64,000 bases of DNA from assembly GCA_029168955.1 (NCBI GenBank), contig JAPDOI010000175.1:186001-250000 (forward strand), in the 5' to 3' direction. The translations under genes were made by a program, and so were the position numbers. This DNA is from Aplectana chamaeleonis (Eukaryota > Nematoda > Chromadorea > Rhabditida > Cosmocercidae). Below the pieces are notes generated by a model. That model was not told the DNA's origin. It made no database searches and saw only the letters and a list, made by a program, of their open reading frames with translations. Of the stretch, positions 41,603 to 55,007 are shown in pieces (the stretch's first letter is position 1; each line of letters begins with the position of its first letter).

Positions 41603-41942
41603 CCCCTTGCATAATCGGTTTCCTTTTTTTTTCTTGTCTTTTCGCCTTCTGTGACTACTCAGGCAGGCATATCGGATCACCTGGCGAATTTCTGTCTTCT
41701 TTCGCCTCCCCGAATACGACCAGTGCGACTTTTCCGAGCTTGAGTCCGTTACCCATCATCCGAGGGACCCATCATCCGAGTTGAAGAGTGCGTGGTGCAG
41801 TGGCAGGCATGACAAGACTTGGTAAAGCAAATTATCACGTCCTAGTGTGTTTATCACATGCACAGCCTGTATAAAAGGTGCCTCATATCACTCGAGTCCT
41901 CATTCGGCATTCTGATGCCGGCCATGGAAGGTGACGTGGAGT

Positions 41943-44047
41943 CAGGGCTGGGCACGCGTCCCGGTTGACCTTAGAGGGGTGCATATTGGACGCTGCGGAG
42001 AGGGCAAAGGGGGCTGCCTAAACCGAAAACCCAGATAAAAACAAAGTGCCTGTTCTGCCGAATTTCAGGGAAAAAAATAGTACACGCTTTTCTTTTGATT
42101 TGTCAACTCTTCATCTCCGCTTTTCGAAACAAAAAACACTCACAGAATTCAAATTATTGAAAGATATGCAGGTTGCGTTCGCAAAAATTAATAGTTGCTG
42201 TCGAGGTTTCATTTTATTAACTATGAATTAAGTATTATCTATAAATTGTTTCATTACTTTGATAAAGAAATAAACACTACTCCGTTATCTAGTAGCAAGT
42301 AAGGATTGGTATGATGTCATGTTTCTCTGGTGCGACGTTCATTTATTACTACACGGGTGGTAACCGATTCGAGGCAGACATACAAAGAGAGCGCTCAGAA
42401 ACGCTATCGTTCACGTTCAAAGAAGAATCAGCGAACTGCTGTATTAGTACAGATTGAAATCACAGGTAGCACATTTAGTATCACGACTAGCCAACTAATT
42501 TTAGCTCATGAGAATGTGACTTATGAAGAGATCCGATTGTGAAAATTGAGGACTTTGCAAGGTCTTGTGAGAGAAGTTAATGATCGTGTCCTCCTTGAGA
42601 AGTACCATGTCTCTCCTCATGGTAAAAAAACTGCTATCAGTACCCTGCAGAGCACAAGTGCACTGAATAGGGCTTTGGAATTATAAAAACCCGAGTTGTA
42701 GCCATCTGGAGTGCCGCAATCCCTTGAAATTCGGCTCGCCGTGCGATCTGGTGCTTGTCCGCAGCAACACAGCGCACACTGGAGTGGACGCGCACACAAT
42801 ATTAATTTAAAAATGTAATTTATTACAGAACGGGAAGGAGAAAAGGGCTGAAACTGGAGTAAATAGAAGAAGGCAGAGGTACGATACTTTCAATGTAACC
42901 ATTATAGAAATCTAATGTAAATAAACTAAGTTGGAGCGGGGTGAGTTTTTTGGATTCGACAAGGTTCATTCAAATGAACCTAGTTGAACGAAAACAGCAT
43001 TGAACATAAAAAGTAAGAGCATTGAAAGAAAGAGGAGAATCTGGCGAACACCTTGGTTTCAATAAATTTGATATTTGATGTGATATAAGAACCTTAAACC
43101 TCGTCCCGGTTTTGTCCCGGTTTTGTCCCGGTTTTCGGGGTAAAACCGGGACGAGATTTAAGGTCCTTAAATCACATTGAAAATCAGTCCTAATGAATGT
43201 AAAATGTTTGCCAGATTCTCCTCTTTCTAACAACATCCCTTGCCCTCAGTTTAATGCTAGTTTTGATCAACTAGGTTCGTTTGAATGAACCTTGTCACGG
43301 CTAAATATTTTCACCCGTTCTAACTTTGTTTATTTACATTAAATTTCTAAAATGGGTACATCCAGAATACACTACCTTCACCATCTTCCATTTCCTTCAG
43401 TTTCAATCCTAATCTCCTCCCCGTTCTGTAATAAAATACATTTTTTATTAATATTGTGTGCGCGTCCATTCCCGTGTGCGCTGTGTAGCTGCGTACAAAC
43501 ACCGTATCGCACGGCAAGCCAATTTTTAAGGGATCGCGGCATTCTATGAGGGTAAAACTCGGGTTTTCTACTCCCTACGAATCACATGAATCCTAACATT
43601 GTTCCACAACACAAAATAGTCCTGATTTCCACATCAGAACAATCAAACACAGATTAACTAATCCTTCATAGGTTTATGAAAATATTCGACAGGAAACATT
43701 AATTATTGCAATAGTAGTAGTTCTGTTGTTGGTAATTGTTCAAATGTTTTGTATTGAAAAATGTTTTATCTTTTGTCATAACTTACCGTCTTACTTACAA
43801 ATTTTCCTCATGGGGTTGTTTTGAAGTTCAGAAATTACACTACCTTTTTTGTTGCCATTTTCGGAATATTCTCTATTCAGTGTTTTTTTTATATTCTTGT
43901 TCATCAAAATCAGGAGGTCAAGATCATGGCTGTCCAACTTTTCGGAAAACAGCCAATTTCGATTTCCCATAAGGGGGTGCCTAAAAATTACCGAGCTAAG
44001 GGGGTGCATATTCAGATTCGCCAAGCCGGGACGTCTGCCCAGCCCTG
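41943..44047 (+). mobile_element. hAT-like non-autonomous element, copy 1 (2105 bp)
   Basis: The ends CAGGGCTGGGCACGCGTCCCGG and, inverted, CAGGGCTGGGCAGACGTCCCGG form the termini. A perfect 8-bp duplication CGTGGAGT (41935-41942 and 44048-44055) flanks it. CAGGG..TGGGCA ends plus 8-bp duplication are typical of hAT elements. Inside there is no transposase, only ORFs below 110 codons and a large internal palindrome (42685-43568). Confidence 0.9.
42685..43568. repeat. Internal palindrome of hAT copy 1
   Basis: Arms of about 430 bp (42685-43125 and 43130-43568) begin near 'aaacccgagtt' and share 'gacgcgcacacaatattaat', 'aaggttcatt' and 'gagaatctgg' in inverted form, centred on 'cccggttttgtcccgg' repeats. 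The arms are diverged, so it is older than the hAT duplication. Confidence 0.75.
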
Positions 44048-44055
44048 CGTGGAGT

Positions 44056-47000
44056 CTCTCTCCGGAGGCCATCATATTTTTGAACGTTGGGGGATATGGG
44101 ATCCTCACAGCTGGGAGGGGCGCGGTTTTCGCGCGGTCCGCAGGGAGGGTGGTTCCTCACCGCAGACCTCGGCGAAGATTACGCCCTTGTTGCGGACCGA
44201 GGCGGAGATTTCTCTGCCGTGGACCGCGACATTCACGTATCTCTCGAGAAGAGACGGATATTATTAAAAACTATGGTGAAATTTCAAAAATCGCCCGGAC
44301 AGCCACTGCAGTGCCAAGTACGACTGAATATCCCTCCGAGCGGGAGTGCTGTGGCTCGATGTAAACGGCGAATTTTCGCTCGGAGCGGAGAGACAGCGTC
44401 GCTCGAGTCGCTCTCCGGTCCCGCTCCGAGCGATGGTTCGCCTGAGTCATTGGGAATGGCCACATCGGCTACTAGTAGTTTCCTTGTCACAGCAGAGCAA
44501 GTTTTGAAAATATCCCCGTCATCTCTGCTTATTTGACCTCTACTCTACATTTTATTCGATCAGCTTTCTCCAATGCCAGTGAGAAAGACTCCGCCTGGAT
44601 GAAGCTAGCCGGCAGAATGCTGAGAACATGGACGAGCACGAATGAATGATTTGATTTTAGACTTGAGCGAGATATCTGGGATTTATAATCTTTTCTTATG
44701 TTTTCTGTGTGCAATTCCTGTGTGCTCGTTTCCGTTGTAAACCTTTTCCGTTTCTTGACCATTGTCGAAGGGTTGAAGGTGCAGGTACATTGGTACAGGT
44801 TAGGGTCAGGTGTTTTTTTATAGCTGTTAACCGAATAGCTGTTAGTCGTTCATTTGTTGATTGAATTTCGTCTATGGAATGAGAATTTATGTTGAACTAG
44901 TATCGTTTTTGCTGTGAATTTTCAGTTGGGGTGGTACTGGGAGGATACAAAGTTTTGATCTACACTACTCGACAACATAGTCGATATATTACACATACGT
45001 GTTTTCTAATCAGAGAAGGAACGGATAGATCTTGATGAGAGAGCTCACTGCCCCCGGCGATTCTAAAAAGCGTCGGGTCACCCGCTGTGGCTACTGGTGC
45101 GCGCGGCATGCGACGCGAATCGGGTCTCCCGCGGCGTAGTCGGATTTCCCGTGACACCGTAGAAATCGAAGGTCCCGCGCCATCTATATCGGAGGTCCCG
45201 CGTTGTTGTGCGATGGGGCATACCGTTTTCACTTTCGCGGATTATGCCGATAATTCGTCTGAGTAACATCCAATCAGCCAACACGGCAAGGTCCCCATAG
45301 ACATCGGCGACGATTATTGTTGTTATTCGAACGAGCGTGAGTGCGAATCTTGATTAAAGATTTCTTTTAACCTAACATGTACTACTCAATTCAAAACTAG
45401 TGTCACCAGAACAGCTGAGAGTACGGCCGCCATTTTCAGGAAATTTATGTTGCTCTGAAATCGATCGGCACATATAAACATTCTAGAGAAGAAATTGCAG
45501 AGGGCGATATAATTAAGAAGACTATCGGATTGGAGCGCGGCATCGGAGTTCAACAAGAAAAATGATTTTTCCCGTTATTTCCATTTCATTGCAATTTTTA
45601 ATTTTTTCTTGTCATCCATGCGTGTAGATATGATAAAGACGTTAGATGTATTGATAATATGTGGTGGGGAGGGAACTTAGCGCTTCTCAACGTTTTCGGT
45701 TTTTTTTCCTTCGAAATTCACGAGAAAATCAAATTTCGCCGTCGATTATCTCCCGACGTACAGTACGATTAGTGGAGTTACTAAACCGCACGACCTCCTT
45801 TTTCCATTGCCGTGACCTGTATGTAGCCCTTACGTCAAACGTTTCACCTCTTCGAACTTGTAGGATGATTTTTTAGTACGAACTGGGGATCATCAATTGT
45901 GCATCAAAAGTCCAGGGTAGCTCACAGTATGCCTTGAGTGCTTTCATAAAAGTGCGAGTCGTCCCTCCGCTTCTACCACGATGTGTCACTCGCTAGCAAT
46001 GCTCCTATAGACGCAGACATCTAGTACTAATGTTTGGGTTTGCTAGCGCAACGAGACACTATAGTTTTAGTGCCAATTGTTGTCATGCTTCGATCAATTA
46101 TCTAAAATAGGTGAGAAAAGCTAGAGAAAGTCGACCACGCTCCCCAGTAAATAAAAATAGGCCTCGCGCTACGACAAGTTTTTGATCTCAACAGGGAAGG
46201 TTGGCGCGATGTATTTCAATCAATATCCACATGGGTTTTTCCATTTGTTATCGGTCTACCTTCATATTTTGATCGGTTCCGGCGCGATGGTTATCAATGA
46301 CGACTATAATCAGGCTCGTCCAAGGCATATCGTCCACGAAGTTCCAGCCGTTCTGATCCACCATTTTTGAGGGACCTTAACTCCGCTCACAGTGAGTTCT
46401 GCGCAATTCTAAAGTCACCACTATGATCAGCGCGAAATTCTGTCCAAGGCAAACAGAAGAACTGGAGATTGCTTCCGAGATTTGATTGTGCATTTGAATT
46501 CGCGTTAAGGCGGAGTACACGGAAGGAAGATCAGCGGGAGTGTCCTGCAAAGAGGTAAGAGGCAGGAAGATGAGCATAGTTAATCTCATCTCTAAGCTAT
46601 TTGGCGTTCCCAGCTTATCCCTCGATGGGAGTTCGGTGGAGCAGGAGTGGTGTGCATCAGAGCTGTGCGTACCTGAATTTTATAATTTCGTAAATCGTAA
46701 ATCGTAATTTTTCGAATTCCTCGTAATTCGTGGAACGTAATTTGTAATTCGTTACCGTTAATGACTAGCAAGACCACACATACATAGCTCTAACCTCATT
46801 CGATGTTCGAGCGCCTGTCACGCGATCGGCGTACGCGCCGAACGGCTGTCGCGAAGACATTTTTCGAACTTGTGATTCAATTAGCAGGAATACTTGACGA
46901 ATGGTGATTAATATCCCAATCAGCTGTTTGCAACCATGCGAAGACTGATCCGAAATAAAGCCCTTGCAACGGCCGTTCCACACACAAGCTGACCGCGCGG

Positions 47001-47240
47001 GCGGACAGTCCCATTTAGACAGAACTTACAAACACCTGAGCGATTCAGTGATTAGATGTTTCTATGATGAAAGAGATTTGAGGGAAAGAGAAACCAAACC
47101 TAAGCCGCGTTTTTCTCAATTTTTGAGTACGAAAACATAGAGAATCATCGCTCTAACAAACATAGTTCAATGGAAAACAGGGAGTGCAAAACTTTATAAC
47201 AAAATGCGCGCTTTGATTGTTTCAGGCTCAATCTTTCAAT
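44056..47240. other. No gene recognised
   Basis: 44080-44480 is GC-rich with overlapping ORFs on both strands that I cannot assign. 45050-45230 has repeated 'ggtcccgcg' and 'tctcccg' motifs. 46680-46760 has AT-rich 'gtaattcgt' repeats. 46075-46450 is a degraded piece related to the TTAA element at 60291. Confidence 0.35.
46075..46450 (+). repeat. Degraded relative of the 60291-60764 TTAA element
   Basis: Shared short blocks in the same order: 'gtcg(a/g)ccacgc', 'gatctcaa', 'tttccatttgt'-like, 'ctcgtcc', 'agtgagttctg' and 'gatcagcg(c/t)gaaatt'. Ends are not preserved. Confidence 0.45.
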
Positions 47241-47256
47241 GTGAATATACCATATT

Positions 47257-47470
47257 TCCTCTAATAGAAGTACACCTCTATTTGAAATACACCACTAATA
47301 GAAGTACACCTGAAAGGGAAGGCTGAGTATTAGAAGTACACCCTCTATTTGAAGTACACCTCTATTAGAAGTACATGTAGAATAGAGGTCTGAGTATTAG
47401 AAGTACACCCTCTATTTGAAGTACACCTCTTTTAAAAGTACACCTCTTTTTGGAATGGACCCCCGGTACT
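47257..47470 (+). repeat. Short interspersed tandem repeat, 'attagaagtacacc' units
   Basis: About eight units of roughly 17 bp alternating 'tattagaagtacacc' and 'atttgaagtacacc'. A related patch is at 50785-50870. Confidence 0.7.
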
Positions 47471-50340
47471 CGGGTAAGTGTTTTGGCAATTCGAATGCGG
47501 CATTTTAGAGACCAGTTTGCACAAGTTGTTGAGATAGCTACATTAGTGGGGTCGTACTAGCCCTAGAAGAGCCCTCACGAAATTGGAAGCCCAAAAAACG
47601 AGTTAAAATGACCGTATTTGAGCCGTATTGAGTCACAAGATCATCCTTTCTCCGGCCATCGATGCGGACTTCGCCCCTCAATACAAATATTCAATGCTCG
47701 ATTACGATGACTTTGGCTCATTTTTTACGCTTCTAACGTCGTAAGCATTCCAGAAAGGGCCGTACGAGTACATTAGCGTCGTTATCCCAACACATTTGTC
47801 GCTAGCTCCGCTATTTCAGCCAATGCGGTACAACTCGTCCACTTCCGGGCCAATATAGAACGAACCGATACATCTTCATTTCAGTCGATTTTTTTCGGTT
47901 TTCTCGTTATTTCTGAACATTAACAACTTCAGACTTTCGATTCATTCCATGAAATTGATATCATTTTTGAGCGTATAAGCTGCCTTTAACGATCCTTGAA
48001 AAGCCAAGATTCCCCAGCGTTATGAAGATTGGATCATTCATGTAAAGGAATTGTTTCTGAAACGAGGAAATCAGGAATCATCAATGGTCGACTCTACGTA
48101 CTGTGCATTGCGGACGCAAAGAACTCGCCTCTGGAAGAGCTGTTATAAAGTCGTTCTAGAACCGCGTATTTTCAATCGCTCTGGACGTCTCGAAAGGCGA
48201 TCAGTTAAATTGTTTTCAAGTCTAGCAAGTCGATTCCGATTGGTCCCCCTCTTCCGCAGAAAGCACGTCTCAACAGAAACGATACTAGACTTATAAAAGT
48301 TTTGAAAGAAATTGACTTGGAGAGCGTGTGAATGTTTTTGAAAATATGGGGTGGTAGTAATTGGGGTGTTAAACGCGATTTAACAGGAGTTAAATTCGCG
48401 TTAAACGCGAGTTTAACCACACCAAATTGTAATGATAATTCTTGATAATTAAGAGAGAACTCGCTCTAGTTTCACCCTGACATCCCCCAGTAGTAGGCCC
48501 CTTATACACTTTCAATGAAAACGCCTCGAAAAAGCGACAATTGTAACCTTTGTTACGAAAAATAGCCTTTTGAAAACGTTTTCAGGTCTGTTTTTTCTCT
48601 AAAATTCCGACATGTGGCATCCTCGCGGTAAGTTCGCGTTTAACATACTCTCGCAGACAGCACGGAAATAGGGCTGAAATGCGAGAGGAACTGGCGGTTA
48701 ACGAAAAACTCCTACCGAGGAGTTTTGGATGCGGTTAGCAAGATACAGTACGAACAGTTTTGACCATCTATACTGAGGGCAAGCACGAGTTTAATTAATG
48801 CAGAGGGTTAAGGTTTGATAGCACTGTTAGCCATTTTGATTCAGGACGTCAGCCTATCTTTAAAACTAAAAGGTGTTTCAGGGGATAGTCTTTTAACGGC
48901 TTCCGCCAGGGAAACGGGCGATTAGGGATCGATTAAAAAGAAGGGATCGTTGCTGAAACACGTTGGCCGTCTTCTTTGGTGGCACTAATAAATCCCTCCC
49001 AATCAGCTGTTAATTTTTTGTCGAGCGCCGACAATTCTTCCGCTTTTGTTTATTTTCTTCCGAAATTTATTCGCTTAACTATTATTAGGTTAGTTTCATT
49101 TTCATAATTCATTGCATAGCACAGGCTATGAGGAGTATGTAGTAAATTATTTGCTTGCTCGCGTTTCGAACAGGTTTCCACAACTTTTTTTAGTGCAAAA
49201 AAAATTGAAAATTTCCAAGCCACTGATTTTCAAGTGATTTGATGCTTTAGTAATGTTTAATCAGCATTAGTCGGGGCGTATCGGGCGAGTTTTGTGGGAA
49301 AGAAATGCGAACTTTTTTCTTAAACCAACTGTATGTGTTCTCCTTTTTTCTGCAAGATTCGGACACTCCTCTCTCATTGCCAGATCAGTGCCATCGTGGC
49401 CTCTTTTTTTTGATGGTCAGCGACGCAGTTGCTTTGGTGCATTGGTAGAGCCACTCGAAGTGTTTCAAATTCTTACCTTGAAATATGTGTACTAAATCTT
49501 TTCCTTGCATGATGCGCATATGAGTGTGTAACAGTGTTTCTATATATTTTCAGCACTAACTGCGCGTGGGGGATTAGTTTCATTTTGAGAAGACGGCAAA
49601 CACTTCACAAATTCAACTGCATCAATGACCGAAACCACACCACTACCACAATCTCGGACGGCAAACTTCAGTTGCACGCCTCAAAAAAAAACTTCAATTC
49701 TTTTTCAAGAACGAAAATAGACTATCTAGTTTATCATCATTCTTATAAGTTTTTCACAATCCATTTCAGTTGAATGCAGGACATTCTTTGAATTTATGCA
49801 TTACTCGACGAGTTTCTGAATGTCTTTTTCGCACCTAGCGTTACCTTTTCAAGAACACCTTGTTAATAATTCATTCAGAAATTTTCGAATTTTCGTTCGC
49901 TCGAAATTTTCTTTGGAGGAATTTTTTGTTTTTCAAAAAAACTTTTGTTTGAAAAATTTTTAAAAAAAAGTTAACAAAGTTATACAAATGCAAACTTTTG
50001 TCAGATCACACGCATTTGATTGATTGAGGTTATTGATTAACCTAACATGTCTTTTCGAGAGTGGTCCTGAAAACTCACGGAGCTCATAGAAAATTACGAG
50101 AATTCGGATTTCTAAGGAAACCTTAAAAAATTGCGTTCTGATCGTGTTTCGAACAGGCGAAATATTACGAAGTTCCGTTTGAATGCTCTTCTTAATGAAT
50201 AAAATAAATAGCATCACTTGTATAATCTTTCCTATCCCTCGTCTTTCCACAGTAAACGTCGTTCGTGTCCAAGTGTAGAAAATACTTATGCAGACGAAAG
50301 TCAAGCATAATGTATGTGTAAGCAGAGGGCAGCTTTCGTT
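47471..50340. other. No gene recognised
   Basis: AT-rich with short ORFs. 48340-48420 ('ggtggtagtaattggggtgtta', 'gttaaacgcga') is related in inverted form to 50460-50510, a dispersed repeat. Confidence 0.35.
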
Positions 50341-50384
50341 GAACCGGCAACGAACCGTGGCACCTATGTCGCGGTTCGTTGCCG
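50341..50384. repeat. Short perfect hairpin, 14-bp arms
   Basis: CCGGCAACGAACCG and its inverse CGGTTCGTTGCCGG are separated by 16 bp. Confidence 0.6.
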
Positions 50385-50546
50385 GCCAGGAAGTGGCGGT
50401 TTGTTCGCGCAAATTTGGCGGCTCTTCTGCATTTATGTCGCGGTATGTTGGTGGCTTGAAGGTGGCGGTTTACTCGCGGTTAACACCCCATTTACTACCA
50501 CCCATGGTATCAGTGATTGAGTAAGCCCGAATTCGACTGAGCCTAA

Positions 50547-50663
50547 GGCCGGGATCATATTCCAGCGACGAGCGACGCGACGCAATGTTTATCAGAAATA
50601 TCGACCGAAAATCGATATGGCTGATATGCACTGTCGCTGGACGCGGGAGGTATGATCGCGGCC
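50547..50663. mobile_element. TAA-flanked mini inverted-repeat element (117 bp)
   Basis: The termini GGCCGGGATCATA and, inverted, GGCCGCGATCATA lie between TAA at 50544-50546 and 50664-50666. A 3-bp TWA duplication fits PIF/Harbinger-type elements. Confidence 0.65.
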
Positions 50664-50784
50664 TAAATGGCTATGTTTTCGGGGTTGCGATCTGGAATTT
50701 CAGTACATACAAATTCTCGGTTTATATACTGGAAATCTCTGTCAGAAATGCGAACAGCTCAGCATAAGAAATTCAAAAAATTGC

Positions 50785-50870
50785 CCCGAATAATAGAAGT
50801 ACACCCTCTATTAGAAGTACACCTCTAATAGAAGTACATATAAAAAAGACGCCTGAGTATTAGAAGTACA
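50785..50870 (+). repeat. 'attagaagtacacc' repeat, second patch
   Basis: Four units of the repeat seen at 47257-47470. An inverted-looking remnant 'acttctaaaagaggaaatacgg' lies at 51030-51052, so both patches may be ends of one element family. Confidence 0.6.
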
Positions 50871-51574
50871 TGTAGAGTGCGCCCAATAATTCTAGTCTGA
50901 TGAATGGACGAGGCTGCGGCGGTAGATCATGCCGCGCCAATCGAAACTGCATTCTCCATTGAGGCCGCCAACCCCGCACGGCCAGCCGCCTGGTCCATGC
51001 GTCAGACTAGATTGAAAACGGAAACCATACTTCTAAAAGAGGAAATACGGTACTCGGAAAAGGTATCCATTTCAAACGAAATAATGCCCCCGCTGAGTTT
51101 TGTAAAACGGGGAGCATTTGCCAAACAGCAAAAAAAAAGTCCGACGCTTGCAACTTTTTTGAACGAATTTTTTTTGGATTCTGAAAACGCTATCGTACTT
51201 CAAGCTTACATTTCTACCTAATGATGCGCTTTTTGGACCGAACTCTCCCAAAAATCACTTTGTTTCGAACGAAGTTGTTTTTGCTGTAGTTTCTCTGAAA
51301 CGTCGCGCGCGGCAAGGTGCGGGTAAACTTTGAATAGAAATTGTTCGCTGGTTGTCTTGAAAAATCTGTGTATGGATAATACTGTGCCTCTCAACGCCGA
51401 TATATAATAGTAGTTGAAAATTGTTTTCATATTTTTATTAATATGCATATATGAAGATTGAAGTTTGTATTTGAACATGCTTCGAATGCAGTGAAGGACT
51501 ACTGTTTGCTCAATTATGGATGTTTTCAAAGGCTTGCTTTGGGTACCTGGTTTATTTCTCACCGTTTTGCCTCA

Positions 51575-51780
51575 GGTTTGTTTCGAAAATATCCGAAATT
51601 ATTCGAAATTACCCGACCGGATATCCGTGTCCGAATCAGTGGAAAAATGGCATTATCTGAATCGATCCATTATCCGAAAATTTGAAAAAGCGTATTATAT
51701 GAATCGAACCAATATCCGGAAAATTTAGATCGGCTCTATCCGAATCGATCCATTATCCAAAAAATTATCATCGGATAACA
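51575..51780 (+). repeat. Degenerate tandem repeat with 'attatccgaa' cores
   Basis: About three units of roughly 45 bp around 'gaatcgatccattatccgaaaa', flanked by shorter 'ccgaaatt' copies. Confidence 0.55.
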
Positions 51781-51974
51781 AGTATAATTGGGAGAGGAGG
51801 TCCACACATAAGCGAATTCATAAAAATTGATGATGTACGAGTGGTGAGGAGGCAGACAGTCCCGCGCGCAAAGTGCACGCACCCTTTGCTGGTGTATGCC
51901 GGCTAAGAGTTCTGGAACTCCATGCATATCTCTTCTAGCCATCCAAGACGACTCTATGAGTGAGGAAATGCTTA

Positions 51975-52421
51975 GGCATCTTTCATAGTCCTCACCGCAA
52001 GCGCGGCACGCGCGTGACGCGCGGGAGGGGCGGTGGACTATGAAAGTTCTTACCGCGCGGCACGCGCGGGACGCGCGGTAAGAATTTTCATAGTCCATCA
52101 GCACCGCCATAGCGGCGCCGCCCAAACCGCCGTGGCGCTTTTACCGTTTTAAATAATTGCTTCTCGATTTGGGCCCACTACAACATAAATAATTGTGGGA
52201 CTGTCCTGCGCCACCGCATACGCAAATGCAAGCCAGGAATTTCTGTACAAGTCCCAGTTGAGGCCCGAATTTTACCCGCACCGCCATGGCGGTGCCGCTT
52301 GAGATTTCATAGTGGCTTTCCGCTCGTCCCGCGTGCCGCGCGGTGAAAAGTTTAATAGTCCACCGCTCGTCCCGCGCGTCACGCGCGTGCCGCGCTTGCG
52401 GTTAGGACTATGAAAGATGCC
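51975..52421. mobile_element. TTA-flanked inverted-repeat element (447 bp), GC-rich
   Basis: TTA at 51972-51974 and 52422-52424. The termini GGCATCTTTCATAGTCCT continue inverted for about 70 bp with few mismatches, including 'accgcaagcgcggcacgcg'. The interior has further 'caccgccat' inverted pairs. TTA duplication suggests PIF/Harbinger type. No transposase. Confidence 0.8.
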
Positions 52422-52902
52422 TTAGGAAAGCTGATCGTTGCTTTATAAAACTTATCTGGAGAGTGGCCTAACAGCACTGACCCTTTGCAAATTCGCGGCT
52501 TGGAGTGCGTAAAACACTGCGTCGCGAACGCAGCAAAAGCAGATGATGGACTCAAATCATCGAATCGTTTGCATGCATACAGAATCAGGAGCCTACTGTG
52601 TCTCCAGATCACATGACCGCTGGTGATGTGCTGCAACAACCCCCCCCCTCCCCCAGCTTTTATTCAGTAGATAATGAGTAGCCTAAAATCGCATTCCATA
52701 GAGAAATGGACCACACGTTTGCAGCTGCCCGTCAATTTGTAATGAGGAAAGCATCATTTTGGAAGAAAATTGAGTTGTTGATTTGGAGTATGTATTCTGC
52801 ACATTTCTGGTGTTGTTCTGCGATTTTTAAAAAAACGAGAAGAGGATATATGTCTCTCGTCGACATTGAATGTACGAACCGAATACATATTTACGATTAA
52901 GC

Positions 52903-55007
52903 CAGGGCTGGGCAGACGTCCCGGCTTGGCGAATCTGAATATGCACCCCCTTAGCTCGGTAATTTTTAGGCACCCCCTTATGGGAAATCGAAATTGGCTG
53001 TTTTCCGAAAAGTTGGACAGCCATGATCTTGACCTCCTGATTTTGATGAACAAGAATATAAAAAAAGCACTGAATAGAGAATATTCCGAAAATGGCAACA
53101 AAAAAGGTAGTGTAATTTCTGAACTTCAAAACAACCCCATGAGGAAAATTTGTAAGTAAGACGGTAAGTTATGACAAAAGATAAAACATTTTTCAATACA
53201 AAACATTTGAACAATTACCAACAACAGAACTACTACTATTGCAATAATTAATGTTTCCTGTCGAATATTTTCATAAACCTATGAAGGATTAGTTAATCTG
53301 TGTTTGATTGTTCTGATGTGGAAATCAGGACTATTTTGTGTTGTGGAACAATGTTAGGATTCATGTGATTCGTAGGGAGTAGAAAACCCGAGTTTTACCC
53401 TCATAGAATGCCGCGATCCCTTAAAAATTGGCTTGCCGTGCGATACGGTGTTTGTACGCAGCTACACAGCGCACACGGGAATGGACGCGCACACAATATT
53501 AATAAAAAATGTATTTTATTACAGAACGGGGAGGAGATTAGGATTGAAACTGAAGGAAATGGAAGATGGTGAAGGTAGTGTATTCTGGATGTACCCATTT
53601 TAGAAATTTAATGTAAATAAACAAAGTTAGAACGGGTGAAAATATTTAGCCGTGACAAGGTTCATTCAAACGAACCTAGTTGATCAAAACTAGCATTAAA
53701 CTGAGGGCAAGGGATGTTGTTAGAAAGAGGAGAATCTGGCAAACATTTTACATTCATTAGGACTGATTTTCAATGTGATTTAAGGACCTTAAATCTCGTC
53801 CCGGTTTTACCCCGAAAACCGGGACAAAACCGGGACAAAACCGGGACGAGGTTTAAGGTTCTTATATCACATCAAATATCAAATTTATTGAAACCAAGGT
53901 GTTCGCCAGATTCTCCTCTTTCTTTCAATGCTCTTACTTTTTATGTTCAATGCTGTTTTCATTCAACTAGGTTCATTTGAATGAACCTTGTCGAATCCAA
54001 AAAACTCACCCCGCTCCAACTTAGTTTATTTACATTAGATTTCTATAATGGTTACATTGAAAGTATCGTACCTCTGCCTTCTTCTATTTACTCCAGTTTC
54101 AGCCCTTTTCTCCTTCCCGTTCTGTAATAAATTACATTTTTAAATTAATATTGTGTGCGCGTCCACTCCAGTGTGCGCTGTGTTGCTGCGGACAAGCACC
54201 AGATCGCACGGCGAGCCGAATTTCAAGGGATTGCGGCACTCCAGATGGCTACAACTCGGGTTTTTATAATTCCAAAGCCCTATTCAGTGCACTTGTGCTC
54301 TGCAGGGTACTGATAGCAGTTTTTTTACCATGAGGAGAGACATGGTACTTCTCAAGGAGGACACGATCATTAACTTCTCTCACAAGACCTTGCAAAGTCC
54401 TCAATTTTCACAATCGGATCTCTTCATAAGTCACATTCTCATGAGCTAAAATTAGTTGGCTAGTCGTGATACTAAATGTGCTACCTGTGATTTCAATCTG
54501 TACTAATACAGCAGTTCGCTGATTCTTCTTTGAACGTGAACGATAGCGTTTCTGAGCGCTCTCTTTGTATGTCTGCCTCGAATCGGTTACCACCCGTGTA
54601 GTAATAAATGAACGTCGCACCAGAGAAACATGACATCATACCAATCCTTACTTGCTACTAGATAACGGAGTAGTGTTTATTTCTTTATCAAAGTAATGAA
54701 ACAATTTATAGATAATACTTAATTCATAGTTAATAAAATGAAACCTCGACAGCAACTATTAATTTTTGCGAACGCAACCTGCATATCTTTCAATAATTTG
54801 AATTCTGTGAGTGTTTTTTGTTTCGAAAAGCGGAGATGAAGAGTTGACAAATCAAAAGAAAAGCGTGTACTATTTTTTTCCCTGAAATTCGGCAGAACAG
54901 GCACTTTGTTTTTATCTGGGTTTTCGGTTTAGGCACCCCCCTTTGCCCTCTCCGCAGCGTCCAATATGCACCCCTCTAAGGTCAACCGGGACGCGTGCCC
55001 AGCCCTG
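52903..55007 (-). mobile_element. hAT-like non-autonomous element, copy 2 (2105 bp), inverted
   Basis: Reverse complement of copy 1 with identical length. A perfect 8-bp duplication GATTAAGC lies at 52895-52902 and 55008-55015. The internal palindrome is at about 53382-54265. Only a few base differences from copy 1 are apparent, for example one CpG-to-TpG-type change (His for Arg in a shadow ORF near 53970). Confidence 0.9.

Noticed and set aside
41160..41784. Several long overlapping ORFs on both strands
   Set aside because: Produced by the 42-bp minisatellite, which keeps multiple frames open.
42046..43549. Identical ORF sets in the two hAT-like copies as possible transposase exons
   Set aside because: All are short, lie partly in a palindrome and lack hAT catalytic or BED motifs.
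44087..44536. 149-codon ORF after hAT copy 1
   Set aside because: Compositionally odd and begins in the hAT target flank; no recognised protein.
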